Source: Parcubacteria group bacterium Greene1014_15
GTDB lineage: Bacteria > Patescibacteriota > Minisyncoccia > Phycocordibacterales > VMGT01
Direction: 5' to 3'
DNA length: 36,497 nt
NCBI GenBank assembly: GCA_007376725.1
Contig: VMGT01000013.1
Span: 1 to 36,497 of the forward strand
Below are positions 15,759 to 23,188 of the stretch, in pieces; the stretch's first letter is position 1, and the number at the start of each line of letters is the position of its first letter. The notes under the pieces were generated by a model. It saw only the letters and a program-made list of their open reading frames with translations, searched no databases and had not been told where the DNA came from. Made by a program: the position numbers and the translations under genes.

Positions 15759-15787
15759 TTGACAGAGTCTTGTAATATACATATACT
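15759..15787 (+). promoter_or_regulatory. Strong promoter of the endonuclease gene
   Basis: TTGACA (15759-15764), exact 17-bp spacer, TATACT (15782-15787). Start is expected near 15794, giving a leader of about 33 nt with ribosome site GGAAGGAGAT. Confidence 0.8.
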
Positions 15788-15826
15788 TTCCCCTGGTCAG
15801 TTTCACCCAAAGGAAGGAGATACCGC

Positions 15827-16579
15827 ATGTGGAAGCATAAGAAGCTCGTATTTTTTCTGTTTATTGTTCTGCTCTGTGTTCTGGGAGCTGCGTTCTGGCA
15901 TTTATATGAGACGCGGATCATTCGGCTCAATTATGAAGGTTTTACGGTGTGGCTTGATTGCAGTCGGCGCGGCGCGGTGAGGTTTTGGTATGTTGCGAAG
16001 AGAGATGGTGGAAATCTTGAGCGTGTGCATATATTTTCCACTGACCCTAGAGTTCCGAAAAAATGTCAGCAGAAATCGACGGCGCTTTATACAAGCAACG
16101 AAGAAGTTCATTATGATCGCGGTCACTTAGTTCCCGCGAATCACTTTGACCACTCGCAAAAAGCGCTCAAACAGACCAACTATATAACGAACATAGTGCC
16201 GCAAGCGCGTGAGATGAATCGCGGAGCATGGCTGCGGACAGAAGAGATCATTGAATGTTATCGTGATACGTTCGAACTTGTGGTGGTTGGCGGGGTACTT
16301 TGGGGAGACAACAAGGCCGATGATTATTTTCTCAAAAGTCATGGCATTGCAACGCCGGACGCATTTTGGAAAGTGATCGTGAGAGACGGACATGATGTCA
16401 TTGCGTGGATTATTCCCAATTCTGCGGAAGCGAAGCGAGAGAGACTTGATACCTACATCGTTTCGGTTGCGGACATCGAGAACAGAATCAAGCAAAAAAT
16501 TGCTGATGTCCCAAGAATACATACAGACGATAGACCGGAAAAATCGTGGCCAATTCCCGCAGGTTGCAGTAAAAAGTAA
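15827..16579 (+). CDS. Membrane-anchored DNA/RNA non-specific endonuclease (NUC1 family)
   Basis: The 250-residue protein has a positively charged N-terminus and one membrane helix (about 6-26, LVFFLFIVLLCVLGAAF) with no obvious cleavage site, so the nuclease is probably tethered outside the membrane. The beta-beta-alpha-metal active site is intact: DRGH at 97-100 (His100 the general base) and the magnesium-binding Asn in YITNIVPQAREMNRGAW. Such enzymes degrade nucleic acids without sequence preference. For a cell with reduced biosynthesis, scavenging nucleotides from outside DNA or from a host is a reasonable inference. It has its own strong promoter and is followed after 21 bp by an unknown gene with its own ribosome site. 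Confidence 0.92.
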   Translation: MWKHKKLVFFLFIVLLCVLGAAFWHLYETRIIRLNYEGFTVWLDCSRRGAVRFWYVAKRDGGNLERVHIFSTDPRVPKKCQQKSTALYTSNEEVHYDRGHLVPANHFDHSQKALKQTNYITNIVPQAREMNRGAWLRTEEIIECYRDTFELVVVGGVLWGDNKADDYFLKSHGIATPDAFWKVIVRDGHDVIAWIIPNSAEAKRERLDTYIVSVADIENRIKQKIADVPRIHTDDRPEKSWPIPAGCSKK

Positions 16580-16600
16580 CCTGGTGAAAGGAGATTTTCA

Positions 16601-17095
16601 ATGTCAGAAGAAAAGTTTGCTGTTCCCAAGGGTTTGGGGCGATTTGCAAACAAACTGCATGAGGCAATGATCGAAGAAGAAGAAGCGGCAGAGAGACAGA
16701 GGCAAGAGGAAATCTGGCGGCGCAAAGAAGTACGAATGCGAAATCGTGAAGCTGGCTTACAGTACGCACAAGCTATATTCACATGGGCACTCCAATTTCG
16801 TTCGTCTGAAACGGGAAAAAAGCTTATTCAGGTCGGCCATCCACTTGTTTCGTATGCGCGGGAAAACGGTGTTTTCTTTTTTGATGGCGATGTTGTGGGA
16901 AAAGCGTGGCGCGGGCTTGGTGTAGACAATGGCGGTGTGTGGTGGAAGGCAAATGGTTGTGGTTGTCATCCGATGTCAGTCTCGTCGCCGGAAGAGCTCG
17001 CCGAGCAGGTAGACGCCGCAATTCTTGCATGCGCGTGTACATGGATCCAAGATGGTCGTGTATGGAAATGTATCAAAGACTGCTTCGCTGATTAA
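16601..17095 (+). CDS. Unknown soluble protein (164 aa)
   Basis: Starts at ATG 16601 after a GAAAGGAGA ribosome site. The N-terminus is a charged helix (MIEEEEAAERQRQEEIWRRKE), likely a coiled coil. The C-terminal part has the blocks GVFFFDGDVVGKAWRGLGVDNGGVWWK and NGCGCHPMSVSSPEELAEQVD, with several Cys/His (CGCH, CACTW, KCIKDC) that could bind a metal. Co-transcription with the endonuclease gene is likely (21-bp gap, terminator after). Family not recognised. Confidence 0.75.
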   Translation: MSEEKFAVPKGLGRFANKLHEAMIEEEEAAERQRQEEIWRRKEVRMRNREAGLQYAQAIFTWALQFRSSETGKKLIQVGHPLVSYARENGVFFFDGDVVGKAWRGLGVDNGGVWWKANGCGCHPMSVSSPEELAEQVDAAILACACTWIQDGRVWKCIKDCFAD

Positions 17096-17104
17096 CTTCG
17101 TGCG

Positions 17105-17146
17105 GTGCCGTTATGCTTTTATAAGCATAACGGCACTTGCTATTTT
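17105..17146 (+). terminator. Rho-independent terminator of the endonuclease operon
   Basis: A perfect 14-bp stem (17105-17118 with 17123-17136, GTGCCGTTATGCTT and complement) has a 4-base loop, followed by TTGCTATTTT. Confidence 0.85.
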
Positions 17147-17164
17147 AGCAATATGGTGTACAAT
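17137..17164 (+). promoter_or_regulatory. greA promoter
   Basis: TTGCTA (17137-17142), a 16-bp spacer and TACAAT (17159-17164). It starts at the last base of the upstream terminator stem. The leader is about 20 nt without a good ribosome site. Confidence 0.6.
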
Positions 17165-17192
17165 AGCAGTGTTAATTACATAACAGACTACT

Positions 17193-17666
17193 GTGGCAGA
17201 TAATCAAGAAAAAGAATACCTTACGCAAGAAAAATTTAACGAGCTCCAAAAGGAGCTTGGTTTGCTTAAATCTGAAAAACGCAAAGAAGTTGCCGATGCT
17301 CTCGAGTATGCGAAGTCTCTTGGCGATCTGTCGGAAAATGCCGAGTATCAAGAGGCACGCGATATGCAGGCGAAGCTTGAACATCGGATTTCACATCTCG
17401 AACAGGTGATCAAATCTGCAATCATTATTCAACCTCGTCATAGCGATGTGATCGGTATCGGTTCGACTGTTGTTGTGAAGAAGACTGGGGATAGCAAAGA
17501 ACGTACATTTTGTCTTGTTGGATCAGAGGAAGCAAATACGACAGAAGGAAAAATTTCTGATCAATCTCCCTTGGGAGAAGCAATGATGGGTAAGAAGGGA
17601 GGCGATTCGTTTGTGTGCTGCGCTCCCAACGGAGATATGCACTACAAAATTCTCGAAGTGAAATAG
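17193..17666 (+). CDS. greA: Transcription elongation factor GreA
   Basis: GreA enters the RNA polymerase secondary channel and stimulates cleavage of backtracked RNA. The 157-residue product has the N-terminal coiled coil whose tip carries the acidic catalytic pair in DLSENAEYQEARD, and the C-terminal FKBP-like domain ending with GKKGGDSFVCCAPNGDMHYKILEV. The start is GTG 17193. The tail usually reads GxxVxVxxPxGxxxxxI, so VCCAPNG is slightly unusual. It stands alone after its own promoter and before a MITE-like repeat. Confidence 0.95.
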   Translation: MADNQEKEYLTQEKFNELQKELGLLKSEKRKEVADALEYAKSLGDLSENAEYQEARDMQAKLEHRISHLEQVIKSAIIIQPRHSDVIGIGSTVVVKKTGDSKERTFCLVGSEEANTTEGKISDQSPLGEAMMGKKGGDSFVCCAPNGDMHYKILEVK

Positions 17667-17683
17667 ATTCAAACAAAAACATC

Positions 17684-17850
17684 GTATCTGCTCACAAAAC
17701 TGAGGAAACGTTTATATCCAACATGTTTTTACAACCCATTCCTCTGTTGTGTCATCCCCGCGAAAGCGGGGAATCAGAAAACACTTTTTGTTTGCACTGG
17801 ATTCCCGCCTTCGCGGGAATGACATTCTACTCAGTCTTGTGAGCAGATAC
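17684..17850. mobile_element. MITE-like element with 21-bp terminal inverted repeats
   Basis: GTATCTGCTCACAAAACTGAG at 17684-17704 is the inverse of 17830-17850 with one mismatch. The 167-bp element encodes nothing. It contains two dRS3/REP-like palindromes (about 17751-17776, CCCCGCGAAAGCGGGG; and 17797-17823, ATTCCCGCCTTCGCGGGAAT) related to those flanking the GIY-YIG gene. The outer motif TGTGAGCAG is shared with 7595-7608 and 23103-23116. Confidence 0.7.
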
Positions 17851-17852
17851 AA

Positions 17853-17890
17853 AACATCGGCTGGAGGGGCCGGTGTTTTTGTTGTAGAAT
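17853..17890 (+). promoter_or_regulatory. Hairpin and -10 box just before lysS
   Basis: ACATCGGC / GCCGGTGT (one mismatch) with T5 after it resembles a terminator. TAGAAT at 17885-17890 lies 6 bp before ATG 17897 and would give a leaderless lysS mRNA. The -35 region is poor. Confidence 0.45.
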
Positions 17891-17896
17891 CATTGC

Positions 17897-19486
17897 ATGT
17901 TTTGGGCAGATGCACTGGCGGATAAAATTGGAAAAGCGTATGCGAAAAAAATTGCATCAAAAGATGTGCTTGTTGTGCGTGATGAAAAAACAGCATCTGG
18001 GCGCGTACATGTCGGCTCTTTGCGCGGTGTTGCGGTGCATGGGGTTATTGCGGAGGTTCTCAAGGAGCGCCGGATTGCGCAGAAATTTTTGTATGAAATA
18101 AATGACTTTGATCCGATGGATGGTTTGCCGGTCTATTTGGATGCGAACAAATATCAATCGTACATGGGTATGCCACTTTGTGCAGTGCCATCTCCGGACG
18201 GAAAAGCGGAGAATTATGCAGAATACTTTGGTCAGGAATTCGAGAGTGTTATCACTGATGTAGGATTTACAGCAGAATTTTATCGCTCAAGTGCTCTTTA
18301 TCGAGAGGGGAAATACAATGACACGATTCGCCTTGCCCTTGAACATACAGATACAATCCGAGAAATATACAAGCGTGTGTCGGGTTCGATCCGTGAGAGC
18401 AATTGGCTTCCGCTCTCTGTTGTATGTGAAGTTTGCGGGAAAATTGGCACTACCAAAGCGATTTCATTTGACGGAAAAGAAGTAGAATATATTTGTGAGC
18501 CTTCTCTGGTGACATGGGCGAAAGGCTGCGGGCACAAGGGAAAAATTTCTCCCTTTAACGGCAATGCGAAGCTTCCATGGAAAGTGGAATGGGCGGCAAA
18601 GTTTGTTGTGCTTGATGTTTCTGTGGAAGGAGCAGGAAAGGATCATTCGACAAAGGGAGGTGCGCGCGAAATTGCTGATGCAATTAGCCGAGAAGTATTT
18701 AAGCATGAGCCGCCGTTCGATATTCCGTATGAATTTTTCAATATTGCAGGCAAAAAGATGTCTTCGTCAAAGGGTATGGGAGTATCTTCGCGTGAAATAG
18801 CAGACCTCTTGCCAAAGGAATTGTTGCGCTTCTTGCTCATTCACAAACTGCCGAATCAAGTGATCGACTTTGCTCCAAATGGTGATACGATCCCTGTTCT
18901 CTATGATACTTACGATCGTTTTGCTGAAAAATATTACACAGATGTACAAGACGATCAAAGTCGCGCTTTTTACTTGAGCAACACTGAAGATGAGCGGAAA
19001 GATATTCATGCACATTATCTGCCGCGGTTTTCAAGTATTGCAACACTTGTGCAGATGCCGCACCTCGATGTATTTAAAGAAGTTGCAAAATTGAAAGGAA
19101 GTGAATTAACTGACGAAGAAATGGAGGAGGTTCGTACGCGTGCGATGTACGCAAAGAAGTGGCTTGATGAGTACGCTCCCGAAGATTTCAAGCTTGAACT
19201 GCAGACTGAATCTGTTCCCGAACAGGCTCGAGCGATAGCTGCCCTGCAGAAAAAAGCTGTAGCATCAGTGCTTGCATACATACAATCCCAAGAGATATTG
19301 GATGGTCAGGCATTGCACACGAATTTACATGAAATTCGCAAAGCATCCGGTCTTGAACCAAAAGATTTTTTTGGCCCGCTCTACCTCTCCATTCTTGGAA
19401 AAGAAAGCGGCCCCAAGCTCGGTTGGTTTCTCTCGGTGCTCGATAGGGATTTTCTCGAAAAGCGTCTCGCAGAAGTTTCGGAATAA
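17897..19486 (+). CDS. lysS: Lysyl-tRNA synthetase, class I
   Basis: This is the class I (archaeal-type) LysRS, unrelated to the class II enzyme of most bacteria. In its 529 residues the HIGH-type motif is HVGS (38-41) and the second signature is KMSSSKG (287-293). A cysteine cluster (VVCEVCGK, YICEP, KGCGHKG at about 177-215) can bind zinc as in the archaeal enzyme. The C-terminal helical cage, about 360-529, holds the anticodon-binding part. The enzyme form is patchily distributed in bacteria and is common in archaea, spirochaetes and some CPR groups. No ribosome site; a -10 box lies 6 bp before ATG. Confidence 0.95.
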   Translation: MFWADALADKIGKAYAKKIASKDVLVVRDEKTASGRVHVGSLRGVAVHGVIAEVLKERRIAQKFLYEINDFDPMDGLPVYLDANKYQSYMGMPLCAVPSPDGKAENYAEYFGQEFESVITDVGFTAEFYRSSALYREGKYNDTIRLALEHTDTIREIYKRVSGSIRESNWLPLSVVCEVCGKIGTTKAISFDGKEVEYICEPSLVTWAKGCGHKGKISPFNGNAKLPWKVEWAAKFVVLDVSVEGAGKDHSTKGGAREIADAISREVFKHEPPFDIPYEFFNIAGKKMSSSKGMGVSSREIADLLPKELLRFLLIHKLPNQVIDFAPNGDTIPVLYDTYDRFAEKYYTDVQDDQSRAFYLSNTEDERKDIHAHYLPRFSSIATLVQMPHLDVFKEVAKLKGSELTDEEMEEVRTRAMYAKKWLDEYAPEDFKLELQTESVPEQARAIAALQKKAVASVLAYIQSQEILDGQALHTNLHEIRKASGLEPKDFFGPLYLSILGKESGPKLGWFLSVLDRDFLEKRLAEVSE

Positions 19487-19498
19487 TCCCCAAAACGC

Positions 19499-19526
19499 TT
19501 GACAAGAACAACGATATGTATATTCT
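19499..19526 (+). promoter_or_regulatory. parB promoter
   Basis: TTGACA (19499-19504), a 16-bp spacer and TATTCT (19521-19526), starting 12 bp after the lysS stop. It gives a leader of about 70 nt. Confidence 0.6.
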
Positions 19527-19536
19527 ACAGGGAGAA

Positions 19537-19566
19537 CTTTGTGACCCGAGTCTCATGGTCACAAAG
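19537..19566 (+). promoter_or_regulatory. Hairpin/inverted repeat in the parB leader
   Basis: A perfect 10-bp stem CTTTGTGACC / GGTCACAAAG with a 10-base loop lies between the promoter and the ribosome site AAGGAG (19591-19596). There is no T-tract, so it is not a terminator. It may be an operator or a translational control hairpin. Confidence 0.6.
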
Positions 19567-19604
19567 CAAGCTGATGCGGTAATCTCCAAAAAGGAGTTAT
19601 ACTC

Positions 19605-20441
19605 ATGGCAGAAGACACTATGGGAAGTTTCAAAGCGGTGGGCCAGGTTGTGGAAATTCCCGTTGAAATGATCGATCCAAACCCATACCAACCGCGTACG
19701 CATTTTGACGCCCTAAAGATCGCCGAACTCGGTGAGTCCATTAAGGAAAATGGACGGGTCACGCAACCGATCACTGTTCGCGCGAAAAATGGCCGATTCG
19801 AGTTGGTTATTGGCGAACGCCGTCTGCGGGCGTGCAAGGCGATCGAGTTTAAGACTATCTCTTCGATTATTTCCGAGATGAGTGCAGAAGAGGCGTGTGA
19901 AGTTGCTCTCATCGAGAATATCCAGCGAGAAGATTTAACGCCCATGGAAGAGGCGCGGTCAATAGCCAGCCTAGTCGAGCAATATGGTGGCAGTTACGCC
20001 CAAGTTGCGGAGCGGATCGGCAAAAGCGAGCCATATGTTCGACAGAGAGCGGCGCTGCTTACTCTCGCGAAGCCGATTCATGAGATGCTCGATGAGGGGA
20101 AGCTTAATGTTGCGCAGGGTATTGCAATCGTGAATTTGGGTCTCGACGATGAAGAGGCGCAAATGCAGGTTGCAAAGAAAGCGTTCCGTCTTCGTCTGAA
20201 TGCAAATCAGATCAAGGGAAATGCTCAAGATAAAACCGACAAGGTGAAGCGTGACCAGAGGAATACTGTGACGCTTGCGTCAACAAGCAGGGATCTCATT
20301 CGTGCCCACGATTCTCTTGAGAGATACATGGGCGATGGTCTCTCTACGCTCGCGGACATAAAAAAGCGTACTCTCTTTGAAAAGCAGGTCAAGGATATGC
20401 GCGATATGTGTGACGTAGTGTTACAGAACATCGGTAGCTAA
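19605..20441 (+). CDS. parB: ParB/Spo0J-family chromosome partition protein
   Basis: ParB is a CTP-dependent clamp that loads at parS sites and helps segregate the origin region. The 278-residue product has the N-terminal CTPase domain (ERRLRA-type motif GERRLRACKAI; ALIENIQREDLTPMEEA) and the central HTH (SYAQVAERIGKSEPYVRQRAALLTL). The C-terminal dimerisation region is diverged. The ATG 19605 follows AAGGAG. No parA is adjacent and no parS (TGTTTCACGTGAAACA) is seen in the window, so a nucleoid-occlusion or plasmid-like role cannot be excluded. A strong terminator follows. Confidence 0.92.
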   Translation: MAEDTMGSFKAVGQVVEIPVEMIDPNPYQPRTHFDALKIAELGESIKENGRVTQPITVRAKNGRFELVIGERRLRACKAIEFKTISSIISEMSAEEACEVALIENIQREDLTPMEEARSIASLVEQYGGSYAQVAERIGKSEPYVRQRAALLTLAKPIHEMLDEGKLNVAQGIAIVNLGLDDEEAQMQVAKKAFRLRLNANQIKGNAQDKTDKVKRDQRNTVTLASTSRDLIRAHDSLERYMGDGLSTLADIKKRTLFEKQVKDMRDMCDVVLQNIGS

Positions 20442-20469
20442 TTTTTTCTGCAAAATTCGAAACAAGCAA

Positions 20470-20505
20470 AAGGCCCACGGAGTAAAATCCGTGGGCCTCA
20501 TTTTT
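20470..20505. terminator. Bidirectional terminator between parB and the convergent gene
   Basis: Perfect stem AGGCCCACGGA / TCCGTGGGCCT with a 6-base loop; CATTTTTG follows on plus, and TTTTG-type T-runs on minus. Confidence 0.85.
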
Positions 20506-20513
20506 GTACATGG

Positions 20514-22094
20514 TCATGGAAAGACGTGTACTTCAGTGGCATCCAAAGCATGTAGGATATTTTGTACACACTGTTTGTGGGCTTGGAGTGGAACAAAACC
20601 GCCCTTAATCGTCTCGAGAGTTTCGATGACACCCTGTAACATCTGACCGAAATCACCTGTCTTGCCGACAACATCAATAAGTCGTTTGAGACCGTCGATT
20701 TGCTGCTCTATGGATACGGGTACGTGAGCATTGATCTCTTTTATCGGCGGAGTGTCACCGTTGCGCGTGTTGCCGAGCACACCCTCTTTTTGCAGAGCGC
20801 GAATGATTGCGGACGTACGCCGGTGATCCAACCGGAGCATGCTCCGGATCTCTCTATACGTTACGATGTTTTCTCGGCCACGAATATAATTCTTCGCTTT
20901 TTGAATCGCAGCATCGAAGCGCCGATGATCTTCAACGAATTTCTTAAGAAGACGCACCTCGGCGCACTTTCTGCATTCACCAGTTTTTTTTCGAGCAGGT
21001 GGGGCAGATTTCTTGCACGAAGGGCAGTTTAACGGTACGGCATTGTCGAGAATTGCGCGCGGCGTTTTAGGAACAACATACGGACCAATGACTTTCTTCT
21101 CTTCAAGACGGCGCATTATTTCTCTCGCATTTGGATAACTCGTGTGAAGCTGTTTTATTAGAAACCTAATTGCGGCGCGGCCGTGTTCTCTCACAAGTTT
21201 TTCAGCTTGGGACATCAGTTGCATCACTATTTCTTCACTAAATACCGCTTCTTTTCTTTTGTCCGCTTCGTGCGCATGTTCTAACACCAAGCGTGGTAAT
21301 AACGCTCGTTTCGGCCCTACTATCCCTTCTTGTTCGAGAAGAGAGAGAATTGCTTGAGCCCGTTTGAAACTCGTAGAAAACCTCTCCCGTATTGATACAT
21401 TGGAAACGGTTCTCATCGTAGAAACATACGCCCGAGCATCTGGTAGATGCCGCAGGACGATCGGATCATGCGCGTATGGATGCTCTCCCACAGTTGCGCC
21501 ATGTACCTCATGTACAGCCCCGTTTTCATGCCCCTTTTTTACACTGTCTGTGTGCATTGTTGTAACCTCAAGCACGGCTAATTCGTTTTCTGTAAGCGGT
21601 TTCCAACCATCCCCGAGTTCCTGGACTGCATGCGTGAGGCACAGCCCTGCCTGCCGAATTTGCACCGGACGCTCGCATCCTTCTTCCTCACAGAGATATG
21701 AAGGTTCTTTGCAACGACGACACTCGCCATCGGTAAACTCACCTTGAAGAGATTGAAGTCGAAAACAGGTCGTTACGAGAATATCTCGCTTCTGTATTTG
21801 ACAGGAAACCTGTTTTCCGATCTGGAATTTTGGTTTTCCGATTGACGCTTCGTCTTTCAGCGCTTGAGTTAAGCATACTGCACATCGTCCCGTAATTGGC
21901 ACGGCGATGGGTCGCTTTTCGCATTCTTCACAACGTCTCGACGGAGCGCCGCAGGCGAAGCACCCTTCTTGCCCCTGGACGAGCTCACAATGGCTTACCG
22001 TGGTATCTCGTCCGGCTATCTGGCAAAAAACATGCTCTTTGTGGTTGTCTACCATTGATGCCGTACTTCTCTCTTTTTCTGCATATTGTTTCAC
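20514..22094 (-). CDS. Unknown protein: zinc ribbons plus three winged-helix-like segments
   Basis: The 526-residue protein starts at GTG 22094 with AAGGAG six bases upstream. Two similar cysteine blocks begin it: residues 24-74 (CQIAGRDTTVSHC, CFAC, CEEC, CAVC) and 98-154 (CQIQKRDILVTTC, CRRC, CEEEGC). Each is a likely treble-clef or zinc ribbon. Next come three winged-helix-like segments. The one at about 230-262 (STSFKRAQAILSLLEQEGIVGP) and the one at 298-340 (LHTSYPNAREIMRRLEEKKVIGP) resemble the FtsK gamma domain that reads KOPS. A CPSC..CRKC ribbon at 357-377 precedes the third (about 400-441, LDHRRTSAIIRALQKEGVLG). No motor domain is present. It is the last gene of a three-gene operon convergent with parB. 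Probably DNA-binding; function unknown. Confidence 0.75.
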   Translation of the reverse strand: MKQYAEKERSTASMVDNHKEHVFCQIAGRDTTVSHCELVQGQEGCFACGAPSRRCEECEKRPIAVPITGRCAVCLTQALKDEASIGKPKFQIGKQVSCQIQKRDILVTTCFRLQSLQGEFTDGECRRCKEPSYLCEEEGCERPVQIRQAGLCLTHAVQELGDGWKPLTENELAVLEVTTMHTDSVKKGHENGAVHEVHGATVGEHPYAHDPIVLRHLPDARAYVSTMRTVSNVSIRERFSTSFKRAQAILSLLEQEGIVGPKRALLPRLVLEHAHEADKRKEAVFSEEIVMQLMSQAEKLVREHGRAAIRFLIKQLHTSYPNAREIMRRLEEKKVIGPYVVPKTPRAILDNAVPLNCPSCKKSAPPARKKTGECRKCAEVRLLKKFVEDHRRFDAAIQKAKNYIRGRENIVTYREIRSMLRLDHRRTSAIIRALQKEGVLGNTRNGDTPPIKEINAHVPVSIEQQIDGLKRLIDVVGKTGDFGQMLQGVIETLETIKGGFVPLQAHKQCVQNILHALDATEVHVFP

Positions 22095-22097
22095 CTG

Positions 22098-22424
22098 CTA
22101 CTCCTTTTTTGTGAATGCGGACATTGAAATAACATTATGCCCTAACATATATGCGCGTATGAGTGGTATGAGCATCGCTTCCTCCTTCTTTTTCGCCTCC
22201 TTTTTTTCCGCAATTTGAAGCGCACGAGCAATGGCGTATTCACATCCCTCACCACGCTCGGCAAGTGGTTTATCACAAGGAGACATGCGGCCTTGTGGAT
22301 CAAGGAATCCTTGTGCTAGGCACATGTCTGCTGTTGCATACAAGGTATATACGTTAGAGTTAATTTCTTTTTCAACGCGAGGATGATGCATCTCAACACA
22401 ATACGTGCAGCCGTTCATATACAT
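22098..22424 (-). CDS. Unknown small Cys/His protein (108 aa)
   Basis: The N-terminal block MNGCTYCVEMHHPRVEKE has CxxC and HH that could bind zinc. MCLAQG, SPCDKPLAERGEGCEY and a basic KKEAKKKEE helix follow. The start (ATG 22424) overlaps the preceding gene by 10 bp, and the stop is 3 bp from the next start, so the three minus-strand genes are translationally coupled. No family recognised. Confidence 0.65.
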   Translation of the reverse strand: MYMNGCTYCVEMHHPRVEKEINSNVYTLYATADMCLAQGFLDPQGRMSPCDKPLAERGEGCEYAIARALQIAEKKEAKKKEEAMLIPLIRAYMLGHNVISMSAFTKKE

Positions 22425-22816
22425 TCTTCCCCATCATGTCTACTCATGACAGCAAGGTGTTGCTCTTCCGTTTGCAGAAAAAGACCTACTGTCGTATACC
22501 TGCAGCCGATCTCTTTCCTGTAACCACGTTCTTCTGCATCATCAATTTTACACCACGGCCACCCGCCGATTTCTTGATAACGATGCGTGAGTGCCTTCTT
22601 TGCTTCGTCCGATAGTACTGGCGTAAATTCGAAAAACGGAGCATCGCCGTGTCGGTATTCGGGAGACTCGATAAACTCATCAATGTAAGCCTCTATTGGC
22701 GCGATTTCAAAGACTAACTGCTCGTCAATCTTAAGTTGGCGTAATTCATCCATGATCGTGGTGATACGTTGTATTCTGGCTTCATATCGTGCTCTTGCTT
22801 CAGTGAGACTAATCAT
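22415..22816 (-). CDS. Unknown soluble protein (133 aa)
   Basis: The start is taken at ATG 22816 (MISLTEARARYEAR) because AGAAAGGG lies just upstream; an in-frame ATG at 22882 would add 22 residues. The N-terminal helix is amphipathic (ARYEARIQRITTIMDELRQLKI). A core follows with FEIAPIEAYIDEFIESPEYRHGDAPFFEF and a WPWCKIDDAEERGY block. It is the first gene of the three-gene minus-strand operon. No family recognised. Confidence 0.65.
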   Translation of the reverse strand: MISLTEARARYEARIQRITTIMDELRQLKIDEQLVFEIAPIEAYIDEFIESPEYRHGDAPFFEFTPVLSDEAKKALTHRYQEIGGWPWCKIDDAEERGYRKEIGCRYTTVGLFLQTEEQHLAVMSRHDGEECI

Positions 22817-22911
22817 TGTGCGACCCTTTCTGCTACCAATCTGTTTGCGTATGCCAAAAAACTTCTGCTGATACAAAAGCATACATAGACACTCTAGTCA
22901 AGATAAACACT

Positions 22912-22928
22912 GTGTGATATAGTCACAC
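22912..22928. promoter_or_regulatory. 17-bp inverted repeat upstream of the minus-strand operon
   Basis: GTGTGA-TATAG-TCACAC is a perfect 6-bp inverted repeat, operator-like, about 95 bp upstream of ATG 22816. The half-sites resemble those of CRP/FNR-family regulators but with a 5-bp, not 6-bp, spacer at TGTGA/TCACA. Confidence 0.4.
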
Positions 22929-23185
22929 TGGAATAATTAATTATGAATTGTGCAATCCCCACACTTTCGGAAAATCCCCCTCATTCCCCCTTTCATAAAG
23001 GGGGAAGCCGAAACGCCACTCTCTCCTTTATGAAAGGGAGGGTGGGAGGGATGTGGACTCCTCCCTTTTTGAAAGGGAGGGTGGGAGGGATTTATTCATA
23101 GCTGTGAGCAGTTACTGAAAGTACCTTGACGAATTTGAAGATACATTAATGAACCGGGGCTTACATGAGCCAATGAGGAGAGGTT
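22929..23185. repeat. Intergenic G/C-rich palindromic repeat cluster
   Basis: CCCCCTTTCATAAAGGGGG (22986-23004) and two copies of an AAAGGGAGGGTGGGAGGGA block (about 23033-23052 and 23072-23093) are present. The second copy matches 7472-7493 over 22 bp in inverse orientation. TGTGAGCAGTTACT follows at 23103-23116. A TTGACG at 23126-23131 could be the -35 of the helicase-sigma operon, but no good -10 is seen. Confidence 0.7.
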
Positions 23186-23188
23186 TTG

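Noticed and set aside
19188-19703. 171-codon minus-strand ORF across lysS and parB
   Set aside because: It is antisense to the end of lysS and the start of parB and shows no family features.
22085-22100. Half parS site (TGTTTCAC) near parB
   Set aside because: Only one half matches TGTTTCACGTGAAACA; the other half differs, and the site overlaps a start codon. Chance is likely.
22912-22928. CRP-binding site
   Set aside because: The half-sites TGTGA and TCACA are 5 bp apart, not 6, and no CRP homologue is seen. It is kept only as an unnamed inverted repeat.
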